Of a stretch of 34,779 nucleotides of DNA, positions 1 to 8,289 are shown one piece after another (position 1 is the stretch's first letter; every line of letters starts with the position of its first letter). The DNA is from VBOC01 sp035635475 (GTDB lineage: Bacteria; Bacteroidota; Ignavibacteria; UBA10030; SZUA-254). The translations under genes were made by a program, and so were the position numbers. Under the pieces are notes generated by a model. It made no database searches. It was not told where the DNA came from and saw nothing but the letters and a program-made list of their open reading frames with translations. The stretch is from assembly GCA_035635475.1 (NCBI GenBank), contig DASQAZ010000019.1, forward strand, positions 1 through 34,779, given 5' to 3'.

Positions 1-1382
1 TCGACCGCAGGGATGAAGCGCGAAAGGCGGAATGTGTTCGGCCAGGCATCCTTGATCTGGCGGACGAGAAGGTCTTCTTTCCCGCTTCGTGTGAGATCGT
101 CGAACGCAGCTCCCGCCTCGGCGCTGAGGATGATGGAAAGATCGTTCGTCGGAAAATCAGGCAGGCGGATGGGGATCAGCCGCGCGCCGAGCGATTGCAG
201 GACGGCGAGACTAGAATCGTCATTCGCTTTGTTCTCCTTCACGCTGTCGAAATCGTTTTTCAGGTATCCAATACGGAGGCCTTTGAGGACAATGTTGGGG
301 TCATAATTGAACGGAAGGTCATACAACGTCTGGTCGTACCCGTCGGGTCCCTCAATCGTGTTGAATACCAGCGCACAATCTTCGACGGTGCGGCAGATCG
401 GACCGATTTTGTCCATAGACCAGCTCAGGGCCATTGCTCCTTTTCTGCTGACGCGGCCATAGGTGGGCCGGAGTCCCGTCACGCCACATCGCGTAGAAGG
501 AGAAACGATCGAACCCCACGTTTCTGTCCCGATCGCAAAGCCGACAAGCCCGGCAGACGTCGCCGAAGCAGAACCGGCGGATGAACCGCTTGAGCCCTGT
601 TTCAGATTCCAGGGATTTTTTGTCGTGCCTCCGAACCAGACATCTCCCCAGGCGAGTTCGCCCATCGTGAGTTTCGCCACCAGAACAGCGCCCGCATTTT
701 CGAGCCGCTTGATGACGGTCGCATCTTCATCGAATACCTGATCCTTGAACGGGACGGAACCCCACGTCGTTTTGATTCCTTTCGTTGAGAGCAGGTCTTT
801 TGCGCCGTACGGGATGCCATGAAGAGGTCCCCGATACTTTCCGGCGGCGATCTCGTCATCGGCGCGCTTTGCCTGTGCAAGCGCGAGGTCCTCCGTTAGA
901 GTTATAACGCATTCGAGCTTGGGCCCGTACTTTTTCAGCCGGTTCAGATACATGCGCGTCAATTGCATGGAGGTCAATTTCTTCGTTCTCAGCAGCTCTG
1001 CGAGCTGGCCGACCGAATAAAATGCGACATCCTCAACATTGGAAGGCAACGCGACAGCACCTACCGAGCCTGTCCGGAAAGGCTTCCGTGTTGAGTCGAT
1101 GATCATGCCGTTCGGAATCGGGTTAAACAAGATCGACGGCGGCACGTCGTTCGAAATGTGCACTTTCCGGATCTTGTTGTAGTTCTCCAATTGGTCTTTC
1201 AATCCATCACGCATCGAATCACGTTTCGCGTCTGCAAAATCGAGCCCGATGAGTTTCTCGGCCGAGGCGATGATATCGCGCGTAATCGGATTCGGAGGAG
1301 ATTGCGACTGGAATACTGCGCCGAGCAAAAAGCAGAGGGCGCAGGAGAGTACAATCGCCAAGAGGAATAGTCGACGGGGCAT
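1..1382 (-). CDS. Amidase signature family protein, partial (C-terminus beyond left edge)
   Basis: This is an amidohydrolase of the amidase signature family, which hydrolyses amide bonds with a Ser-Ser-Lys triad. I translated the reverse strand from the ATG at 1380-1382 and found an open frame to the window edge (about 460 codons). Residues 1-25 form a hydrophobic signal or anchor segment, so the enzyme is probably exported. About 150 residues of N-terminal extension follow, then the catalytic Lys in GAKDLLSTKG and the Gly/Ser-rich signature GSSGSSAGSASATSAG followed by GTETWGSIVSPS. An AAGG element lies just before the start. It is 107 nt downstream of secA on the same strand, with a small TTCGCC/GGCGAA hairpin between them (1426-1440). 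No gatB or gatC is nearby, and the signal segment argues against the tRNA amidotransferase GatA. The substrate cannot be read from the sequence. Confidence 0.88.
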   Translation of the reverse strand, partial: MPRRLFLLAIVLSCALCFLLGAVFQSQSPPNPITRDIIASAEKLIGLDFADAKRDSMRDGLKDQLENYNKIRKVHISNDVPPSILFNPIPNGMIIDSTRKPFRTGSVGAVALPSNVEDVAFYSVGQLAELLRTKKLTSMQLTRMYLNRLKKYGPKLECVITLTEDLALAQAKRADDEIAAGKYRGPLHGIPYGAKDLLSTKGIKTTWGSVPFKDQVFDEDATVIKRLENAGAVLVAKLTMGELAWGDVWFGGTTKNPWNLKQGSSGSSAGSASATSAGLVGFAIGTETWGSIVSPSTRCGVTGLRPTYGRVSRKGAMALSWSMDKIGPICRTVEDCALVFNTIEGPDGYDQTLYDLPFNYDPNIVLKGLRIGYLKNDFDSVKENKANDDSSLAVLQSLGARLIPIRLPDFPTNDLSIILSAEAGAAFDDLTRSGKEDLLVRQIKDAWPNTFRLSRFIPAV

Positions 1383-1489
1383 TGGGGTGTCCTTCCCGAT
1401 GTTACGGCACTATGGAGGGGTGGGCTTCGCCGAAGGCGAACGCAACCGGCCCGGGATCAAGGGGAGAGCATCGGAAGAGCGCGGGCCAT

Positions 1490-4400
1490 TCATCTTCCGT
1501 GGCATTGTTTGTATTTCTTTCCGCTTCCGCACGGGCAGGGGTCGTTTCTTCCGACTTTCTCGCCAACGTGGATGGGCTGCGGTTTACCCGCACGCGCCTC
1601 CGGAGCGCCCCTCTGATGCTGGGCGGCCTCTTCCCCGCTGACCGGCGCGCGGTTCGCCTGGAAGCCCATACCGAGAGAGGACTCGTGCGTCAGCGTCACG
1701 TGCTGGGGGGGCGCGATTCTCGGCGCTCTGTGCACGGGCATTTCCTGTTCCGTTTGGGGGAAGAGCTTGAAGACCAAATTGAGCGTCTCAACATCGATCA
1801 TGTCGATCAGCTCGACGAACATGTTGAATGCCTCGGATTTGTATTCCAGGATCGGATCTTTCTGACCGTAGGCGCGCAAATGGATCCCTTCTTTCAGATC
1901 GTCCATCTCGCGAAGGTGATCCTTCCATTTTTCATCGATCACCTGGAGGGCGACCATTTTTTCAAGCATGTTCATGCTCTCGGCGCCGATTCGCTCCTCC
2001 TTGCGTTTATGGAATTCCGTGGCGGCCTTAAAAACTTCCTGGCTCACGCCTCCCTTGCCCATTTTCTGCCAGTGATCGGGGGAAATATTGAAGTCGATAA
2101 GGAAATTTGTCCGAAGCGATTCCCTCAGTGCATCGATCTCCCCGTGGTCGTAGTATTTTTCCACGAGCTTATCGATAAAATCGTACAGCATCTCGAATAT
2201 ATCTTCCCGCAAGCGGTCACCCAGCAGCGCGTGACGGCGACGTGAGTAGACAACTTCTCGCTGCTGATTCATGACGTTGTCATATTCGAGCAGCCGTTTC
2301 CGGATGGCAAAATTATTCTCTTCGACCTTCTTCTGGGCGCGCTGAACCGAGCGTGTGATCATCGGATGCTGGATCACATCGCCCTCCTTCAATCCGAGCC
2401 GATCCATGATTCCGGCGATTCTGTCGCTGCCGAACAAGCGCATCAAATCATCTTCGAGCGAGAGATAAAACTTCGAAGAACCCGGATCGCCCTGCCGGCC
2501 TGACCGTCCCCGCAATTGGCGGTCGATTCGCCGGGCCTCATGGCGCTCCGTGCCGATGATATGCAGGCCGCCCGCACCCGCCACGCCGGGACCCAGCTTG
2601 ATATCCGTGCCGCGCCCCGCCATGTTCGTTGCAATCGTGACCGACCCCGGCAGGCCTGCGTGGGCGACAATCTCCGCCTCTCGCTGGTGCTGCTTGGCGT
2701 TCAGGACGTTATGCGGGATCCCCTGGCGTTTAAGCATGCGGCTCAGCGTCTCCGAGACGTCCACCGATGTCGTTCCCACGAGCACGGGGCGATTCAATTT
2801 CCGCAGTTCTTCGATCTCCTGGATGACCGAATTATACTTTTCCCTCCGGGTCCTGTAGATGACATCGTCCATGTCGTCCCGGACCATCGGCTTATTCGTC
2901 GGGATGACAACGACATCGAGCTTATAAATTTCAAAAAATTCCGACGCTTCGGTCTCTGCGGTGCCCGTCATCCCGGCGAGCTTCTTATACAGCCGGAAAT
3001 AGTTCTGCAGCGTGATCGTCGCCAGGGTTTGCATGTCGCGCTCGACCTTGACGCCTTCTTTGGCTTCGATCGCCTGGTGCAGGCCATCCGAGTAGCGACG
3101 GCCCGGGAGCAACCTTCCGGTGAACTCATCGACGATCATCACCTTGCCGTCGTCGGAGACCACGTACTCGTCGTCCCGCTCGTACAGAGAGTAGGCGCGG
3201 AGGAGCTGCGTCACGGTGTGAATCCGGTCGCTACGCTCCGCGTAGAGTAGGTTCAACTCATCCTTCTTGCGCTGCTTCTGATCGACGGTCAGCGACTGAT
3301 CGCTTTCAATCAGGGCAATTTCAGATCCAACATCCGGAATGATGAAAAAATCTTTATCATTTGAACTGCCGGCGAGGACTTCCCTCCCCTTCTCGGTCGG
3401 ATTGATCGAGTGATCCTTTTCATCGATCGCATAGTAGAGCTCGTCGTCGATCTCGTGCATGCGGGCGGATTGATCGCGCAGGTAGTCCATCTCCGTTTTT
3501 TGCATCAGGCGCTTGTTGCCCTGCTCCGAAAGAAGTTTCATCAGCCGTGAATGCTTGGGGAGGCCACGGAACGCCCGTAACAACTGCACGCCGGCTTCCT
3601 CTTCTCTCCCCTCAGCGAGTGCCTTTTCCGCTTCGGCCACGATTTTTGTCACGTAGTTGCGTTGGGCGCTGACCAGCCGCTCGACCCGGGGTTTCATCTC
3701 CGCAAATTTGTGGTCCTCGGTTTTCACCGGTCCGCTTATAATCAAGGGCGTCCTGGCCTCGTCGATCAAGACCGAGTCGACTTCGTCGACAATCGCATAG
3801 TAATGTTCGCGCTGCACCAGTTCCTCCGGCGCCACGACCATGTTATCCCGGAGATAGTCGAACCCGAATTCGTTGTTGGTGCCATATGTAATGTCGGCTC
3901 CGTACTGCTTGCGGCGCTGCACCGCGTCCATCTGCGACTGGATGCATCCGACCGTCAAACCCAGAAATTCAAAGACCTTTCCCATCCACTCGCTGTCCCG
4001 GAGTGCGAGGTAGTCGTTGACGGTGACAAGGTGTACGCCGCGTCCTGGAAGGGCGTTGAGGTACATCGGCATCGTGGCCACCAGGGTTTTTCCTTCCCCT
4101 GTGGCCATTTCGGCGATCTTGCCTTCATGGAGGACCACCGCGCCAATCAGTTGAACATCGAACGGGACCATATCCCAGACAATCTTACGGCCCGTGACGT
4201 CCCAGGACTGACCAACGAGCCTCCGGCAAGTCTCCTTCACCACCGCGTACGCTTCGGGGAGGAGCTCATTCAGGACGCCATTGACCGCGGCATCGAGATC
4301 CTTCTTCTGCTGGTCAAGTTGAGAGTAGACCGTCTCCCGCTCTTCGAGTGTCATATTCTCCGGAGCCTTCAATTGCTCCTTCAGCGCGGCAGTTTCCTCC

Positions 4401-4582
4401 TCGATTTCCTTCGTTGCCTCCTTGAGGCGGCCGCGAAATTCGGCGGTCTTCCCCTTCAATTCCTCGTCGGATAGCTTTTGAAACTCTTCGGCATACCGAT
4501 TAATCTCCTCGACGATCGGAAGCATTCTCTTGACATCTTTTTCCGATTTGCTGGGAAATATTTTGGACAAAACCTTCAGCAT
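1490..4582 (-). CDS. secA: Preprotein translocase ATPase SecA
   Basis: SecA is the ATP-driven motor that pushes unfolded preproteins through the SecYEG channel. The 1030-residue product has Walker A TGEGKT near residues 161-166, the DEVD box near 266-269 followed by LIDEARTPLIISG, helicase motifs such as GTTSVDVSE and ATNMAGRGTDIKLG, QLRGRSGRQGDPG, and a C-terminal zinc-binding tail CPCGSGKKYKQC. It is longer than the E. coli protein (901 residues). One helical insertion lies at about residues 60-102, and about 108 residues separate IISGP from NPTEKG where E. coli has roughly 50. Long SecAs of this sort are known in Bacteroidota and Chlorobi. The ATG at 4580-4582 has no Shine-Dalgarno site, but a good Bacteroidota-type promoter sits about 38 nt upstream. 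The identification is certain. Confidence 0.99.
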   Translation of the reverse strand: MLKVLSKIFPSKSEKDVKRMLPIVEEINRYAEEFQKLSDEELKGKTAEFRGRLKEATKEIEEETAALKEQLKAPENMTLEERETVYSQLDQQKKDLDAAVNGVLNELLPEAYAVVKETCRRLVGQSWDVTGRKIVWDMVPFDVQLIGAVVLHEGKIAEMATGEGKTLVATMPMYLNALPGRGVHLVTVNDYLALRDSEWMGKVFEFLGLTVGCIQSQMDAVQRRKQYGADITYGTNNEFGFDYLRDNMVVAPEELVQREHYYAIVDEVDSVLIDEARTPLIISGPVKTEDHKFAEMKPRVERLVSAQRNYVTKIVAEAEKALAEGREEEAGVQLLRAFRGLPKHSRLMKLLSEQGNKRLMQKTEMDYLRDQSARMHEIDDELYYAIDEKDHSINPTEKGREVLAGSSNDKDFFIIPDVGSEIALIESDQSLTVDQKQRKKDELNLLYAERSDRIHTVTQLLRAYSLYERDDEYVVSDDGKVMIVDEFTGRLLPGRRYSDGLHQAIEAKEGVKVERDMQTLATITLQNYFRLYKKLAGMTGTAETEASEFFEIYKLDVVVIPTNKPMVRDDMDDVIYRTRREKYNSVIQEIEELRKLNRPVLVGTTSVDVSETLSRMLKRQGIPHNVLNAKQHQREAEIVAHAGLPGSVTIATNMAGRGTDIKLGPGVAGAGGLHIIGTERHEARRIDRQLRGRSGRQGDPGSSKFYLSLEDDLMRLFGSDRIAGIMDRLGLKEGDVIQHPMITRSVQRAQKKVEENNFAIRKRLLEYDNVMNQQREVVYSRRRHALLGDRLREDIFEMLYDFIDKLVEKYYDHGEIDALRESLRTNFLIDFNISPDHWQKMGKGGVSQEVFKAATEFHKRKEERIGAESMNMLEKMVALQVIDEKWKDHLREMDDLKEGIHLRAYGQKDPILEYKSEAFNMFVELIDMIDVETLNLVFKLFPQTEQEMPVHRAPRIAPPQHVTLTHESSLGMGFQANRAPVSGEEAAQHQRGAPEARAGKPQPIHVGEKVGRNDPCPCGSGKKYKQCHGR

Positions 4583-4619
4583 GCGGGTGGTATTCGATGA
4601 AATTTCATGTTCATGGTGT

Positions 4620-4651
4620 CAAATTTAATCAATTTTGCCGACTTAATCAAA
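4620..4651 (-). promoter_or_regulatory. Bacteroidota-type promoter of secA
   Basis: On the reverse strand TTTG (4651-4648) is followed by 20 nt and then TAAATTTG (4627-4620). This is an exact match to the Bacteroidota housekeeping consensus TTTG-N19-21-TAnnTTTG. The start site would fall near 4613, giving secA a leader of about 30 nt. The surrounding intergenic DNA is AT-rich compared with the genes. Activity is inferred. Confidence 0.7.
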
Positions 4652-4662
4652 CCGCCGCCTGG

Positions 4663-4690
4663 TTGCTTTTCGTTTTTAATTCCTTAATAT
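4663..4690 (+). promoter_or_regulatory. Weak promoter candidate for the dacB-like gene
   Basis: TTGCTT (4663-4668), a 16-nt spacer and TAATAT (4685-4690) resemble a sigma-70 promoter. The start codon preferred for dacB is at 4702, so the transcript would be almost leaderless. AT-rich DNA gives such matches by chance, so support is low. Confidence 0.28.
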
Positions 4691-4701
4691 GTTCCTCGAT
4701 T

Positions 4702-6171
4702 ATGCTCGAACGATACTGCTGCCTGGTGCTGCTGGGTTTTTTGCTCGCATCCTGCTCATCCGTGCCGCCGACGGGAAAACCATCCTCTCCTGAAACCGGC
4801 CGAAGCGCGCTTGACAAACTTCACAGTCAGATCGACTCGGTCTTTGCGGACTCCGCGCTCTCGCCCTGTTTTGTCGGGGCCAAGATCGTCTCGCTCACCG
4901 ACGGAAGAGTCTTATACGAACGCAACGCCAACAAACTGTTCCACCCGGCCTCCAACATGAAGCTCCTGACGACCGCAGCGGCGCTCAAGATTCTGGGAAA
5001 GGACTTCAAATTCCGGACCGTCCTCGGGGCAGATTCCGTGATCCGCCGCGGTGAGCTCCGGGGAAGTCTCTATGTCAAAGGGTCCGGCGATCCGCTGACC
5101 ACGATCTCCGACATCGATTCTCTCGTCAGCAGCGTTCGAAGCCATGGAATTGAAAAGGTTCGAGGAGGGATCGTCGGCAACACCTCCTACTTCGACACTC
5201 TCTACTGGGGCGCCGGCTGGATGTGGGATGATGAACCCGATCCGGATGAAGCCTTCATCTCGGCCCTGAGCGTGAATGACAACGCGATCGAAGTCTCGGT
5301 CGGACCCGGACGGCGGATCGGGGACGCGGTCGAGGCCACCCTCAATCCAGCAACGTCGTTTATGAAGGTGCTCAATTCGGGCGTCACCTCGCGCGATACC
5401 CTCATCCCGCACATAAAAGTCACGAGACGCAGGGGCGAAAACACAATTCTTATCGAGGGCAGAATGGACCCTCACGCTGCCAAAGAGCAATTCACGCTCA
5501 GCGTTTGGAGGCCCGAACTCTACTTTCTCAACTTGTTGAAAGAGCGGCTGGCCGAGGCAGGTGTGAAAGTCCGGGGAGCGGTCCGCCTGGACACACTCGC
5601 CGGAACGCTTACATTGGCAATGCTGTCGCATCCAATCGATTCGGTCTTGCACAAGGTCAACAAACCGAGCGACAACCTTGCTGCAGAGAGCCTTTTGAAA
5701 GCGATCGCCGCCGAGCGAGGAGGAGAGCGGGGATCTTCGACCGTAGGATTGTCACTCGTTGAGTCGTGCCTGGCCGCGATCGGCGTCGACACGACAAACA
5801 TGATGCTCTACGACGGCTCGGGAGTATCGTGGTATAACGCAATCTCTCCCGACGCCATGGCTCAACTTCTCGTGAAAATGAGCCGGGATACGGATCTGTT
5901 CAAGGATTTCTATGGGAGCCTGCCTGTAGCGGGCGTGGATGGGACGCTCAAGTCGCGGATGAAAGGAACTTCTGCCGAGGGCAACGTGCACGCCAAGACC
6001 GGGAGCCTGACGGGAGTCAGTTCACTCTCGGGCTATGCGACTTCCGCAGACGGAAGACCTCTCGCGTTCAGTATTTTGTGCAATCATTTCCCTTCGAAAC
6101 TGTCGGTACTCCGGGATATGCAGGATAAAATCATGGAACTGCTGACCGGCTCGAGGCTGAACATACGCTGA
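4702..6171 (+). CDS. dacB: D-alanyl-D-alanine carboxypeptidase/endopeptidase, PBP4 (DacB) type lipoprotein
   Basis: This is a peptidase S13 family penicillin-binding protein that trims the terminal D-Ala or cuts D-Ala-mDAP cross-links in peptidoglycan. The three active-site motifs are present: SNMK (Ser84-Lys87, in HPASNMKLLTTAAAL), SDN (in NKPSDNLAAESLL) and KTG (in HAKTGSLTGVSSLSGY). I chose the ATG at 4702 over the upstream ATG at 4597 because it opens a short lipoprotein signal peptide ending in lipobox LASC (Cys18), while the longer version would bury that signal behind 35 polar residues. The product is then 489 residues, usual for PBP4. It is divergent from secA and convergent with the DUF4097 gene. 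I see no missing motif or frameshift. The family is certain; the choice between carboxypeptidase and endopeptidase activity is not. Confidence 0.93.
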   Translation: MLERYCCLVLLGFLLASCSSVPPTGKPSSPETGRSALDKLHSQIDSVFADSALSPCFVGAKIVSLTDGRVLYERNANKLFHPASNMKLLTTAAALKILGKDFKFRTVLGADSVIRRGELRGSLYVKGSGDPLTTISDIDSLVSSVRSHGIEKVRGGIVGNTSYFDTLYWGAGWMWDDEPDPDEAFISALSVNDNAIEVSVGPGRRIGDAVEATLNPATSFMKVLNSGVTSRDTLIPHIKVTRRRGENTILIEGRMDPHAAKEQFTLSVWRPELYFLNLLKERLAEAGVKVRGAVRLDTLAGTLTLAMLSHPIDSVLHKVNKPSDNLAAESLLKAIAAERGGERGSSTVGLSLVESCLAAIGVDTTNMMLYDGSGVSWYNAISPDAMAQLLVKMSRDTDLFKDFYGSLPVAGVDGTLKSRMKGTSAEGNVHAKTGSLTGVSSLSGYATSADGRPLAFSILCNHFPSKLSVLRDMQDKIMELLTGSRLNIR

Positions 6172-6197
6172 CGATGCAAACGTCCCTCCGATGAAAA

Positions 6198-7163
6198 TCA
6201 GAGTTCGAGCGAATTGATGACGATATCGCCCCCTGATGTCTCCAGCCGGATCAGGTTTCCCCCTCCGTTGATTTTGCCGTCGAAACTTCCATCTTTCAGT
6301 TTTCCCGAGAACTGAAAATCGCAACTGACGTCTCCCCCGGTCGTTTCCGCCTTCACATCCGCTGTAATTGCCTTTGGCAATCGAACGACCAGATCACCCC
6401 CGGACGTCTCAAGGTCGATTCCCTTGTTGTCCTTCAGGGCGATGCGGACATTTCCGCCCGAAGTGGACGCACGAAGCTTCCCGTCGCTTTCTTTAACATC
6501 GATATCGCCCCCGGAACTCTCAAAGTCCATCGATCCCACGATCGAAACCCCGTGAATATTTCCCCCGGAGGTTTCAATCTTGCACTCCCCCGTCGATTCG
6601 CGCACGTCCACATTCCCTCCTGAGGTGCTCATTCGCACCGTGCCGTCGAGCTTGGAGAGATCCAAATTCCCGCCGGAAGTCTCTCCGTCGATCCTCCCCT
6701 TCACAGCGAGGATCGTCAGATCTCCCCCGGCCGTGTTCAGGTCGAGATTAAAATCGGTCGGAACCTGAACGTCGTATTGAACGTCGAGGTCATTGTCCCA
6801 GCAAAAATTCATATAGTTGCGTCTGAGACGCGATTCTACCTTGACCGTGTTGTTGTTCTGATCGAAACGCACGTCAAATTTCTTCAGGAGCGATTCGGAG
6901 CCGCGCGCGAGGACATGGATCGAAACCTCTTTCGAATCGGTCCCGGAAACAGTGATGCTTCCGTCATCGGCCCTGATAACTAGTTTGCCGCCCGGCGTCA
7001 CGGTGAATGACTTGTCAAAGCGCTTCTCATTTCCGGAATTGCCGGTTTCGCCCTGCTGAAAGGAGCGGGCGCGGCCCGACAGGCCAATCATTGTGGCACC
7101 GAAGACGATTGCCAGCCCTAGAAAGACTGCCATCTTCGCCCCAACACTCAGAGAACTATTCAT
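6198..7163 (-). CDS. DUF4097 family beta-strand repeat protein, exported
   Basis: This is a putative cell-envelope adhesin-like protein of the DUF4097 family, with no known biochemical role. A signal peptide (about residues 1-33) is followed by a mixed domain with the motif KLVIRADDGSITVSGTD, then at least nine copies of a [E/S]-T-S-G-G-[D/N]-[hydrophobic] turn spaced about 16-21 residues apart. This spacing suggests one beta-solenoid rung per repeat. The start at 7161-7163 is chosen because AAGGAGGG lies 4-5 nt upstream and a signal peptide begins there; an in-frame upstream ATG at 7442 would add 93 unlikely residues that overlap the divergent peptidase gene. The product has 321 residues. 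It is convergent with dacB, with a 26-nt gap and no visible terminator. In other bacteria such proteins often lie beside ECF sigma or PspC-like genes, but none is adjacent here. Confidence 0.85.
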   Translation of the reverse strand: MNSSLSVGAKMAVFLGLAIVFGATMIGLSGRARSFQQGETGNSGNEKRFDKSFTVTPGGKLVIRADDGSITVSGTDSKEVSIHVLARGSESLLKKFDVRFDQNNNTVKVESRLRRNYMNFCWDNDLDVQYDVQVPTDFNLDLNTAGGDLTILAVKGRIDGETSGGNLDLSKLDGTVRMSTSGGNVDVRESTGECKIETSGGNIHGVSIVGSMDFESSGGDIDVKESDGKLRASTSGGNVRIALKDNKGIDLETSGGDLVVRLPKAITADVKAETTGGDVSCDFQFSGKLKDGSFDGKINGGGNLIRLETSGGDIVINSLEL

Positions 7164-7253
7164 ATGACCCTCCTTGACGATGTTTCGGTTGGTGTTCGTT
7201 CTTAATAAACGTACCGAGAGCAAAAAGGTTACATTTGCCCGCTGCGGCCTGCA

Positions 7254-7282
7254 TTGCGAATGAGGCGGTATTTTCTTAAATT
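7254..7282 (+). promoter_or_regulatory. Weak promoter candidate for the M28 peptidase unit
   Basis: TTGCGA (7254-7259), 17 nt and TAAATT (7277-7282) lie just before the first ATG of the peptidase gene. If this is the real promoter, the transcript would begin inside the frame and the ATG at 7312 would be the start. It is a weak match in an otherwise undecided divergent intergenic region (7164-7284). Confidence 0.25.
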
Positions 7283-7284
7283 CG

Positions 7285-8274
7285 ATGAGTTCTCGGACAT
7301 TTCTGGAAACAATGATACGCGCCCTTCTTTTTCTCGTCCTTACCCCCCTCTGCCTGAGCTGCACGAATGAATCCCCGAAGAAAGATGGCCCCTCCGCAGA
7401 GACGCTGAAAGCCGCACCTGTGATTCCGGTTTTCGACGGCAAAAAGGCCTTCGGATTTCTTCAAGCGCAAACCGACTTCGGCCCGAGGGACGCGGGTTCG
7501 CTGGGCCACGAGTCCTGTCTGCGCTACCTGCAGCTTCAAATGAAGGAATACGCCGATACGGTTAAGTTGCAGCCGTTCACGGCACGAGGTTATGACGGCA
7601 ACCAGCTGCACTTCACAAATATCATTTCCTCGTTCAAGCCCGGCGCCCCCACTCGAATTCTCCTCCTTGCTCATTGGGATACCAGGCCCCGGGCCGACCA
7701 GGATCCCGATCCGGCGAAACGCAATCAGCCCATTCTCGGTGCGAATGACGGGGCGAGCGGAGTCGCGGTGCTCATGGAGGTTGCCCGGCATCTCCGGTCA
7801 CATCCTCCTGCTATCGGAGTCGACATCCTGTTCGACGACGGCGAAGACTACGGGAAAGAGGGAGACACCCGGAACTATCTCCTGGGAACGAAGTATTTTT
7901 CAAAAAACCTGCCTCCGGGGTTCAACCCCAGCTTCGGAATACTTCTGGATATGGTCGGTGACCGGCAACTTGAGATCCAGAAGGAGCCCTACTCTGTCCA
8001 GTACGCGGCCGACGTGGTCGATCTGGTCTGGTCGGCGGCAATGGACTTAAACGTGTATCAGTTTACCAGTGCTGTTCAAAGAGCGGTTCTGGACGATCAC
8101 CTGCCTTTGAACGAGGTCGGGATTAAAACGATCGACCTCATAGATTTTAACTACCCGGACGCCAGCAATCGCTACTGGCACACGACTAATGACACGCCCG
8201 ATAAATGCGGTCCGGAGAGCCTCGAGGCGGTCGGGAAGGTGCTGATCTACGTCATCTACCGTAAGCCCTTCTGA
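7285..8274 (+). CDS. M28 family zinc peptidase / glutaminyl cyclase-like lipoprotein
   Basis: This is a zinc-dependent hydrolase of the M28 fold, which contains aminopeptidases and glutaminyl-peptide cyclotransferases. Zinc-site motifs are visible: AHWDTRP, GANDGASG, then FDDGEDYG with the acidic pair, and LLDMVGDRQLEIQ. The distal metal ligand is probably a His in the C-terminal third (DDHLPLNEVGIKTIDLIDF). This arrangement, with HWDTRP and a DDHxP loop, fits the glutaminyl cyclase-like branch better than classical aminopeptidases, but that is inference. The N-terminus is a signal peptide ending LCLSC, so the protein is probably a lipoprotein. Two starts are possible: ATG 7285 (no Shine-Dalgarno) and ATG 7312 (a GGA 5 nt upstream, compact signal MIRALLF). 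The gene is followed 16 nt later by prmA and probably shares its transcript. Confidence 0.87.
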   Translation: MSSRTFLETMIRALLFLVLTPLCLSCTNESPKKDGPSAETLKAAPVIPVFDGKKAFGFLQAQTDFGPRDAGSLGHESCLRYLQLQMKEYADTVKLQPFTARGYDGNQLHFTNIISSFKPGAPTRILLLAHWDTRPRADQDPDPAKRNQPILGANDGASGVAVLMEVARHLRSHPPAIGVDILFDDGEDYGKEGDTRNYLLGTKYFSKNLPPGFNPSFGILLDMVGDRQLEIQKEPYSVQYAADVVDLVWSAAMDLNVYQFTSAVQRAVLDDHLPLNEVGIKTIDLIDFNYPDASNRYWHTTNDTPDKCGPESLEAVGKVLIYVIYRKPF

Positions 8275-8276
8275 AT

Positions 8277-8289
8277 CCCGTTCAACGGG
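8277..8289 (+). other. Tight palindrome directly before the prmA start codon
   Basis: CCCGTT-C-AACGGG ends at the base before the prmA ATG and begins two bases after the stop codon of the peptidase gene. A loop of one base cannot close, so in RNA the stem would be 4-5 bp. It replaces the Shine-Dalgarno position. It could be a weak translational control element or chance. Confidence 0.35.

Noticed and set aside
5506..5515. Short perfect palindromes such as GGACCGGTCC (25506-25515) and GCTGATCAGC (13152-13161) as protein sites
   Set aside because: Ten-base palindromes are expected by chance in 35 kb and these are not repeated or placed at promoters.
6172..6197. Terminator between the convergent dacB and DUF4097 genes
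   Set aside because: The 26-nt gap and the flanking ends contain no stem of useful length and no T run.
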